DNA of 36,440 nt, from positions 1 to 36,440 of the forward strand of contig JAKAQM010000013.1 in the NCBI GenBank assembly GCA_021822565.1, in the 5' to 3' direction. Every line of letters starts with the position of its first letter. The first letter of the stretch is position 1. The translations under genes were made by a program, and so were the position numbers. Below the pieces are notes generated by a model. It saw only the letters and a list, made by a program, of their open reading frames with translations. It was not told the DNA's origin and ran no database searches. This DNA is from Actinomycetes bacterium (GTDB lineage Bacteria; Actinomycetota; Acidimicrobiia; Acidimicrobiales; RAAP-2). Of this stretch, positions 31,172-36,440 are shown piece by piece.

Positions 31172-32212
31172 TCAGCTGCTGAGCTCGCGAACGACCGCGT
31201 CGTCCCACTCCGGCCTCGGTGGGCGCTCCATGAGCGCCTCGAGGGCGTCTGCTGGCGACGTGCGGCCCGCCAGGAGCGCGTCGACCTGCGCGGCGATGGG
31301 CATCTCCACCCCGTGCGCCTCGGCCAGCGCCACCAGGGGTCCGGCGGTGCGCACCCCCTCGGCCACCATGTGCATCTCGGAGACGACGTCGTGCAGCCGT
31401 CGGCCGCGACCGAGCTCGAGGCCGACCCACCGGTTGCGGCTCTTGGGGCTCGTGCACGTCGCAACGAGGTCCCCGACGCCCGCGAGCCCACCGAAGGTGA
31501 ACGCGTGCCCTCCGAGCGCAAGACCCAGACGCACCTGCTCGGCAAGTCCCCGGGTGATGAGCACCGCACGGGTGTTGCCACCGAAGCCCAGACCGTCGCA
31601 CACGCCGGCCGCGATGGCGATCACGTTCTTGCTCGCCGCGGCGATCTCGCAGCCCACCACGTCGGTGGCCGTGTACACCCTGAACGTCGAGCAGTGGAGC
31701 GCCTCTTGGACGCTGCGGGCAACCTCCTCGTCGTCACAGGCGACGACGGTCGCCGCAGGGTGCCCGACGGCGACCTCGTGGGACAGGTTCGGCCCGGTGA
31801 GCACCCCTACCGGTCGCCCGGGGAGCACCTCTGCGACGATCTCTGACATCCGACGGTTCGTCCCGGCCTCGATGCCCTTGGCGAGGCTCACCACCGCGGC
31901 GCGCGCGGGGAGCACGGGTTCCATCGCCTCGAGCACCGCCCGGAAGCCATGCGACGGCACGGCCACGAGCACCACCGCCGCGTGCTCCACCGCGTCGGGG
32001 AGCGACGAGGTCGCACGCAGCGTGGCGGGCAGCACGATGCCGGGCAGGTAGCGCCGGTTCTCGCGCGTCGCCACCAGCTCCTCGGCCAGCTCGGGAGAGC
32101 GCGCCCAGAGGGTCGTCGGCCCTTTGCCGGCGGCGAGCGACGCGATGGTGGTGCCCCACGACCCCGCTCCCACGACCGTCACGCCCTCGGTGTGCACAGA
32201 GCTGCCAGCCAC
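31172..32212 (-). CDS. gpsA: Glycerol-3-phosphate dehydrogenase [NAD(P)+]
   Basis: The 346-aa protein has the Rossmann motif VTVVGAGSWGTTIASLAAGK, then LVAVPSHGFRAVLE and VSLAKGIEAGTNRRMSEI, with GPNLSHEVAVGHPAATVVA. The catalytic Lys lies in EIAAASKNVIAIAAGVCDGL. The substrate site is GLAGVGDLVATCTSPKSRNR. It reduces dihydroxyacetone phosphate to sn-glycerol-3-phosphate for phospholipid synthesis. GTG 32212 is chosen because TAGGCT stands 8 nt upstream; the ORF track runs on to 33892 through the antisense of fbiD and the TraG-like gene, and that extension is not real. It is divergent from fbiD with a 90-bp shared promoter region and converges with the mannosidase. Confidence 0.95.
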   Translation of the reverse strand: MAGSSVHTEGVTVVGAGSWGTTIASLAAGKGPTTLWARSPELAEELVATRENRRYLPGIVLPATLRATSSLPDAVEHAAVVLVAVPSHGFRAVLEAMEPVLPARAAVVSLAKGIEAGTNRRMSEIVAEVLPGRPVGVLTGPNLSHEVAVGHPAATVVACDDEEVARSVQEALHCSTFRVYTATDVVGCEIAAASKNVIAIAAGVCDGLGFGGNTRAVLITRGLAEQVRLGLALGGHAFTFGGLAGVGDLVATCTSPKSRNRWVGLELGRGRRLHDVVSEMHMVAEGVRTAGPLVALAEAHGVEMPIAAQVDALLAGRTSPADALEALMERPPRPEWDDAVVRELSS

Positions 32213-32220
32213 GCGCCCCG

Positions 32221-32226
32221 AGCCTA
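32221..32226 (-). promoter_or_regulatory. -10 box TAGGCT, leaderless start of gpsA
   Basis: TAGGCT is 8 nt before GTG 32212. Confidence 0.55.
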
Positions 32227-32290
32227 CGGATGGCGCGTCGCCGGTGCGAGCGCCGCCAGTCGACCGTCGGAGCTCCTGCGGGCGCTCGCG

Positions 32291-32296
32291 TAGACT
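32291..32296 (+). promoter_or_regulatory. -10 box TAGACT, leaderless start of fbiD
   Basis: TAGACT is 6 nt before GTG 32303; GAGGG in between may also serve as a weak ribosome-binding site. Confidence 0.5.
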
Positions 32297-32302
32297 GAGG
32301 GC

Positions 32303-32974
32303 GTGACCGGCGACGAGGAGGTCGCCTGCGCCGCTGCCGGAGCTGGAGCTGGAGCTGGAGAGCGGAGCGCAGCGCGGGGTCGCACCGGCCAGCAGGCCGT
32401 GCTCGTGCCGGTCAAGTCGTTCGCCCACGCCAAGGGCCGGCTCACGAGCGCGCTCGACGACGCGGATCGCAGGGCGCTCGTTCGCCGCATGGCCGAACAG
32501 GTGCTCCGAGCCGCGGCGCCCTTGCCGGTCGCGGTCGTCTGCGACGATCCGGAGGTCGCCGACTGGGCACGCAGCCAGGGGGCGATCGTCCTGTGGGAGC
32601 CAGGTCGGGGACTGAACGGCGCCGTGCAGTCGGGCGTCGCCCAGCTCGCCGGCCTCGGCGTACGCCGTGTCGTCGTGGCGCACGCCGACCTGCCGCTCGC
32701 TCGCGATCTTGCCCGGTTGGTGGGGTTCGGCGGGGTCACGCTGGTCCCCGACCGCCGCGACGAGGGCACGAACGTGATCGAGCTCCCGGCGGACGCAGGG
32801 TTCCGCTTCTCCTACGGTCCGGGCTCCTTCTCCCGGCATCGCGCAGAGTCCCTCCGCCTGGGGCTGGACGTCCGGGTGCTGCGCGAGCCCTCGCTCTCCT
32901 ACGACGTGGACTGGCCGAGCGACCTTCCCACAGCCGGCTGCCAGGCAGGCGGCGGCCGGGGTCGGACCGGGTAG
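32303..32974 (+). CDS. fbiD: Phosphoenolpyruvate/2-phospho-L-lactate guanylyltransferase (CofC/FbiD), F420 pathway
   Basis: The 223-aa protein starts with a low-complexity Ala/Gly/Glu stretch (about 30 residues, from a 6-bp DNA repeat). The nucleotidyltransferase core follows: AVLVPVKSFAHAKGRLTSAL, PLPVAVVCDDPEVADWARSQ, EPGRGLNGAVQSGVAQLA and VVVAHADLPLARDLARLV. It ends with LVPDRRDEGTNVIELP and FRFSYGPGSFSRHRAES, then YDVDWPSDL. This is the CofC/FbiD pattern. The enzyme joins GMP from GTP to phosphoenolpyruvate or 2-phospho-L-lactate, the activated side chain for coenzyme F420. No other F420 gene is in the window. GTG 32303 lies 6 nt after TAGACT. The TraG-like gene follows after 92 nt in the same direction. 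Confidence 0.9.
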   Translation: MTGDEEVACAAAGAGAGAGERSAARGRTGQQAVLVPVKSFAHAKGRLTSALDDADRRALVRRMAEQVLRAAAPLPVAVVCDDPEVADWARSQGAIVLWEPGRGLNGAVQSGVAQLAGLGVRRVVVAHADLPLARDLARLVGFGGVTLVPDRRDEGTNVIELPADAGFRFSYGPGSFSRHRAESLRLGLDVRVLREPSLSYDVDWPSDLPTAGCQAGGGRGRTG

Positions 32975-33013
32975 CGGAGCGCACCGCGCCTGGGGACGAC
33001 GCGACCGTTGTGC

Positions 33014-33030
33014 GCGATGCCTCGCATCGC
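33014..33030 (+). terminator. Short perfect hairpin between fbiD and TraG-like gene
   Basis: GCGATGC and GCATCGC pair perfectly around a CTC loop. It lies 39 nt after the fbiD stop. It could be a terminator without U-tract or an operator for the downstream gene. Confidence 0.35.
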
Positions 33031-33066
33031 ATGCGTTCGCAGACGACCTCGGCACGCCGGGCAGGG

Positions 33067-34572
33067 ATGACGGCCGAGGCGCACGGCGGCGAGTGGGACG
33101 CGCGGGCAGGGTCGGTCGCCAGGCTGCAGGGAGCGGCGCGCACCGGGCGCGGGATCTACCTCGGCCTCGGCGCACGTGGATGGGCGTGGTCGGGAGCGCA
33201 GCGATCGACGCTCGTCCTCGGGCCTTCGCGCTCTGGCAAGACCTCGTCGCTCGTGGTGCCCAACGTCCTGTCGGCACCTGGTGCGGTGCTCGCCACGTCG
33301 ACGAAGCCAGACGTCTTGCGCGCGACCGCCGGTGCGCGAGCGTCGATGGGCTGGTGCCTCGCGTTCGACCCGACGGGAGAGCTCGAGCTCCCGCCAGGGG
33401 TCCATCGCGTGGGCTGGTCTCCCGTGGGCGCCGCGCGCGAGTGGCACGCCGCCTTGGAGGTCGCCGACGCGATGGTGCGGACGGCACGCGGAAGGCCGAC
33501 CGGCGCCGTCGGAGCCGGAGCCGAGGGCCACTGGTCCGAGCGCGCCGCGGCACTGCTCGCACCTGTGCTGCATGCCGCGGCGCTCGACGGCGTCCCGATG
33601 CGCGGAGTGCTCCGCTGGGTCGACCGCCACGACGGCGCGCCCGCGCTCGACGCCCTTGCGGCACACCTCGGGGACGACGCCGTGGCCACCGACCTGCTCG
33701 CCGGGATCTTGAGCACCGAGCCCAGGGAGCAGTCGGGCATCTGGTCCACGGCATCGGGAGTGCTCGCCGCCTACCGCTCTCCCGGCGCGCTCGCGTCGAC
33801 CGAGGCGCCGCTCCTCGATCCCGACGCGTTCTGCGCGGGTGCCCACACGCTCTACGTCTGCGCACCCGCGGCGCGCCAGCAGCTGCTCGCACCCCTCGTC
33901 GTCGCCATGCTCGCAGAGGTGCGCGACGCCGCCTACCGGCGCGCCTCGCGCACAGGCGGGTTCGACGGCGCGCCCGTGCTCTTCGCGCTCGACGAGGTGG
34001 CGAACATCGCGCCGTTGCCCGATCTCCCCTCCTTGGTGACCGAGGGTCCCGGGCAGGGCCTGCTCACGCTCGCATGCCTCCAGGACCTGTCCCAGGCCCG
34101 TGCGCGCTGGGGCACGGAGGCCGACGCCTTCGTCTCCATCTTCGGCACGACGGTCGTCCTCGGGGGGATCGCGGACATCCGCACGCTCGAGGCGCTCTCG
34201 GCACTGAGCGGGGACCGGGAGGTGCGCAGCCGCAGCGTCGGGTTCACGGACGGAGCGGGAGGCAGGCAGGTCTCCGCGACGGACGCGACGGTGCTGCGCC
34301 GGCGCCTTCCGGTGGACGTCGTCGCACGCGGGAGGCTCGGCTGGGCGCTGTGCGTGGACGCCCGCAATCGTCTCGGGTGGGTCCGGCTCACCCCTGCCCA
34401 CGACGCGTGGCCGTGGCGCGACTGCATCCCGACCGGTCGGGCCAGGACCCAGGACCTCCTCGGTCCCCCTGGGTTGTCCGGCTCTGCGCGGCCAGGCGTG
34501 GGGCGTGCCCCCGGACGCACACGCAGCGCCGGTGGCGGCACCGATCCACGGGGTTGGCTGAGCTGTTCCTGA
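33067..34572 (+). CDS. VirD4/TraG-like coupling ATPase without membrane anchor
   Basis: The 501-aa protein has Walker A STLVLGPSRSGKTSSLVVPN near residue 53, SAPGAVLATSTKPDVLRATA and LAFDPTGELELPPGVHRVGW. Walker B is PVLFALDEVANIAPLPDLPS (about residue 305), followed by TEGPGQGLLTLACLQDLSQA and FGTTVVLGGIADIRTL. These fit the T4SS coupling-protein family (TraG/TraD/VirD4), hexameric ATPases that bring relaxase-bound DNA to a secretion channel. The TM segments usually at the N-terminus are absent, as in some actinobacterial homologues. ATG 33067 is preceded by AGGG at a short distance; ATG 33031 is possible. It faces a MobF-type relaxase gene, with stops 18 nt apart. No other T4SS genes are visible. 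Confidence 0.85.
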   Translation: MTAEAHGGEWDARAGSVARLQGAARTGRGIYLGLGARGWAWSGAQRSTLVLGPSRSGKTSSLVVPNVLSAPGAVLATSTKPDVLRATAGARASMGWCLAFDPTGELELPPGVHRVGWSPVGAAREWHAALEVADAMVRTARGRPTGAVGAGAEGHWSERAAALLAPVLHAAALDGVPMRGVLRWVDRHDGAPALDALAAHLGDDAVATDLLAGILSTEPREQSGIWSTASGVLAAYRSPGALASTEAPLLDPDAFCAGAHTLYVCAPAARQQLLAPLVVAMLAEVRDAAYRRASRTGGFDGAPVLFALDEVANIAPLPDLPSLVTEGPGQGLLTLACLQDLSQARARWGTEADAFVSIFGTTVVLGGIADIRTLEALSALSGDREVRSRSVGFTDGAGGRQVSATDATVLRRRLPVDVVARGRLGWALCVDARNRLGWVRLTPAHDAWPWRDCIPTGRARTQDLLGPPGLSGSARPGVGRAPGRTRSAGGGTDPRGWLSCS

Positions 34573-34590
34573 ACGGTCGGAGCGGCTAGG

Positions 34591-36099
34591 TCACCTCAGG
34601 TCGCGTGCGCGCTCCACCCCGCGATCGCGAAGGGGCTCTCGCACTCGTCCGATGCGAGCGAGCGCGTCATCGATCGTCCTGGTGGTCGCGAGGTGGTCGG
34701 CGAGACGGCGTGCGGGCAGCGCGCGCAGCTCCGCCGGGGTGTGGACGCCGAGGACCTGCCATCGGTCGTGCACGTCCCAGCGCGTGCGGTAGCGCGCGAT
34801 CGAGGAGGCCGCGGACTCCCAGACCCCGAGCGCGTGAGGCGCCGACGGCCGAGGGCCGAGCAGGCGCAGGACGTGCGGCGGCGGCACCACTGCGGCCGGT
34901 GCCAGCACACGTTCGCCGACTCCCGTGCCAGTGCCCCAATCCGCAAGCATGTCCACGCAGCGCTCGACGTCTCCGGCCGGCCCACCCGCGTCGAGCGCCC
35001 CGGCCCACGCGCCGATCGCCGCCCGCCTCGTCACACCACGGTCCGCGACCTCGGAGACGGCCGCCGCGAACCGGTGCTCGTCGATCGCCCCCCTCCCGGC
35101 GCGCGCGAGCGGCGCGCTCACGGAGAGCTCGGGGGAGCAGCCAACGTCCCGGGCGATGGCGCCCCAGCGACGGCGAAGCTCCGCGGGTGTCTCGGGCACT
35201 TCCTTCGGATCGCGCGTCGCCGCCCACGCGATGCGGCGCGCTCGTCTCGACGCCGACCCGGGCGCCGACCCGGGCCCCGAACCGGGCGAGCGAGTCGCGA
35301 GATGGGCGAGGATCTCGGCGCGCCGAGATGACAACGCGGCGGCGAGGAAGGGGTCCACGGCGGAGAGCTCCCACCCTCGGCCGGCTCTCGAGACCCATTC
35401 GAGACCAAGCCGCGTGGTGATGCCGTGGCGCAGCACCGCGTCGTAGAGCGCGCCGGCTGCCTTGGCGTGGGCGTAGAGGCCCCGGCCGTCGATCGCCCGC
35501 CAACGCCCGTCGTTCCCTCGGGCGAGGTTGGCGACGACCACGTGCGAGTGGAGGTGGGGATCGAGCGCCCTGCTCACTCCGTGATCGAAGCGCGCGGCGA
35601 CCAGGCCGTCCACCGGGCTCGCCGCAGGCGTGCACCGCACCGTCGCCGCGCGTGCCGCCACGTAGCCCATCGCGGCGTCGACCGCCCCTTCGTGCGCCTC
35701 CCGGGCAGCGGCTGCCGCGCCCGGGTCCCCCAGCGCGAAGAGGACGCTCACCGACTTGGGCGCAGCGAACGTGAGGTCGTACCCGCTGACCGTCGTCTCG
35801 CGCCTTCGGAGCCGGTGGCCCCCCGAGGGGTGACGGCCCGAGAGCACCTCCGAGAACGCCCGGCCGTCGACCTGACCGACCAGTCCGAGCCCTGCCGCCG
35901 CGGTGCCGAGCCACCGGCCCCCGCGGGGCTCCCGGGCACCAGGCGACCCGAGGCCAGGCGACCCGAGGCCAGGCGACCCGAGGGCAGGCGACCCGAGGGC
36001 AGGCGACCCGAGGGCCACAGACGCTGCATCGAGCTCGGAGGCGAGGTCCGTGAGGTAGTAGCGCCCGGTCCGGTCGCTGATCCGTGCCACGCGCAGCAT
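34591..36099 (-). CDS. MobF-family relaxase (TrwC-like), helicase domain absent
   Basis: The 502-aa protein has the TrwC relaxase N-terminal motifs: adjacent tyrosines in GRYYLTDLASEL near residue 14, TVSGYDLTFAAPKSVSVLFA, and the metal-binding HxHxH-type triad in RALDPHLHSHVVVANLARG. It should nick DNA at an origin of transfer and stay bound to the 5' end. The C-terminal helicase normally following in MobF proteins (over 900 aa) is missing; no P-loop is seen in the last 250 residues. Five 15-bp repeats code a LGSPx-type spacer after residue 25, before the core. ATG 36099 has AGGTGA 5 nt upstream. It is convergent with the TraG-like ATPase, and the WYL regulator lies upstream. Confidence 0.85.
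   Translation of the reverse strand: MLRVARISDRTGRYYLTDLASELDAASVALGSPALGSPALGSPGLGSPGLGSPGAREPRGGRWLGTAAAGLGLVGQVDGRAFSEVLSGRHPSGGHRLRRRETTVSGYDLTFAAPKSVSVLFALGDPGAAAAAREAHEGAVDAAMGYVAARAATVRCTPAASPVDGLVAARFDHGVSRALDPHLHSHVVVANLARGNDGRWRAIDGRGLYAHAKAAGALYDAVLRHGITTRLGLEWVSRAGRGWELSAVDPFLAAALSSRRAEILAHLATRSPGSGPGSAPGSASRRARRIAWAATRDPKEVPETPAELRRRWGAIARDVGCSPELSVSAPLARAGRGAIDEHRFAAAVSEVADRGVTRRAAIGAWAGALDAGGPAGDVERCVDMLADWGTGTGVGERVLAPAAVVPPPHVLRLLGPRPSAPHALGVWESAASSIARYRTRWDVHDRWQVLGVHTPAELRALPARRLADHLATTRTIDDALARIGRVREPLRDRGVERARDLR
35941..36015 (-). repeat. 15-bp in-frame tandem repeat, five copies, in relaxase gene
   Basis: AGGCGACCCGAGGCC (plus strand) occurs five times back to back with one variable base and codes Gly-Ser-Pro-Ala/Gly-Leu units. 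Confidence 0.95.
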
Positions 36100-36185
36100 G
36101 TGGGCTCACCTGGCGCTCGATGGCACGCCGGCGCCGAGGAGCGCGTGCGAGCGCGGCGCGTGCGAAGTCCCTACCGCATCATGAC

Positions 36186-36203
36186 CTTTCATGTGCTTTC
36201 ATG
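36186..36203. promoter_or_regulatory. 10-bp-period direct repeats upstream of relaxase
   Basis: CTTTCATG occurs at 36186-36193 and 36196-36203, exactly one helical turn apart, with a related TCATGA just before. On the minus strand, TAGCAT (36206-36201) overlaps the WYL stop codon and could be the relaxase -10 box. Operator or iteron-like binding are possible readings. Confidence 0.4.
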
Positions 36204-36440
36204 CTAACCCCTTCTCGGTGGAGGGTGCGTGGAAGGTGCGTAGAGGGTTCGCAGCAGGCGCGACGCCGCTTCCCGCCCGACGCCCTGGAGGTCTGGCGGG
36301 GCGACGACCCGCGCCCTCGGGCCCGCCTGCAGGAGGAGGCGTTCGAGCCACGCACGTCCGCCCACTGCGAGGGTCACCTCGAGCGCAGATCCCGGCCCTT
36401 GGCGCACATCGAGCACCGGCACGGGGTCGGGCACCCACCG
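36204..36440 (-). CDS. WYL-domain transcriptional regulator, C-terminal end (cut by right edge)
   Basis: The frame runs in from beyond the window. The visible ~78 residues (DVRQGPGSALEVTLAVGGRA, WLERLLLQAGPRARVVAPPD, LQGVGREAASRLLRTLYAP) match the C-terminal WCX extension of WYL-domain proteins, which follows the ligand-binding WYL fold of HTH regulators such as PafB and PafC. The N-terminal HTH and the WYL motif itself lie outside the window. Its TAG stop may overlap the relaxase -10 box. WYL proteins often respond to DNA damage or control defence and mobile loci, so control of the adjacent relaxase is possible but not shown. Confidence 0.7.
   Translation of the reverse strand, partial: RWVPDPVPVLDVRQGPGSALEVTLAVGGRAWLERLLLQAGPRARVVAPPDLQGVGREAASRLLRTLYAPSTHPPPRRG

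Noticed and set aside
32213-33892. N-terminal extension of gpsA in the ORF track
   Set aside because: It crosses fbiD and the TraG-like gene in antisense; GpsA homology begins at the TAGGCT-led GTG 32212.

Overview
The window is 36.4 kb of high-GC bacterial chromosome. It most likely comes from an actinobacterium, and an Acidimicrobiia-like lineage is my guess rather than something I can prove. The reasons are a fused E1/E2-type 2-oxoglutarate dehydrogenase (Kgd) without a lipoyl domain, a coenzyme F420 guanylyltransferase (FbiD/CofC), an MMPL transporter, a WYL regulator, a LysM/BTAD membrane regulator, and many apparently leaderless genes behind TANNNT -10 boxes.

Layout. 1-2.1 kb: the N-terminal part of an MMPL transporter cut by the left edge, a stand-alone double-HTH protein like the C-terminus of serine recombinases with an inverted repeat upstream, and a membrane protein/small protein pair, all just 3' of tRNA-Val(UAC). 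2.4-6.1 kb: an inositol-monophosphatase-family enzyme, a two-gene hypothetical/lipoprotein operon, a secreted CHAP hydrolase and a two-gene hypothetical operon. 6.2-10.9 kb: a co-directional set of a sigma-like protein, a membrane-anchored secreted protein and a large LysM + winged-helix/BTAD protein. 10.8-14.3 kb (minus): an alpha/beta hydrolase, a MurF-like ligase with a membrane domain in place of the usual N-terminal domain, and a Ddl-type ATP-grasp ligase, partly coupled. 14.5-19.2 kb (plus): a small UvrD-like helicase, a GlcD-type flavin oxidase and an IlvB/MdlC-type ThDP enzyme, tightly packed. 19.3-28.2 kb (minus): XthA, FabZ, a NYN nuclease/Lys-Ala tail/S1-like fusion, Kgd, a DMT-type membrane protein and RNase HII. 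28.4-33 kb: GH38 alpha-mannosidase, GpsA and FbiD. 33-36.4 kb: a VirD4/TraG-like ATPase facing a helicase-less MobF relaxase, then the end of a WYL regulator.

Three patterns cut across the genes. First, thirteen start codons (eleven of main genes, two of candidate short ORFs) lie 6-11 nt after a TANNNT box, usually with no Shine-Dalgarno; I used this to choose many starts. Second, at least ten genes contain short, near-perfect tandem duplications whose unit is a multiple of 3 bp, and two intergenic regions carry 29- and 39-bp tandem repeats, so the genome seems prone to short tandem duplication. Third, several gene pairs overlap or abut (ATGA, TGATG, GTGA, TGAGCATG), implying translational coupling.

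The best candidates for something little described are the hydrolase/membrane-MurF/Ddl trio, the orphan relaxase-coupling-ATPase pair, the NYN-KA-S1 fusion, and the recombinase-tail/membrane-pair island beside tRNA-Val. No CRISPR array, rRNA, complete insertion sequence or recognisable riboswitch was seen.
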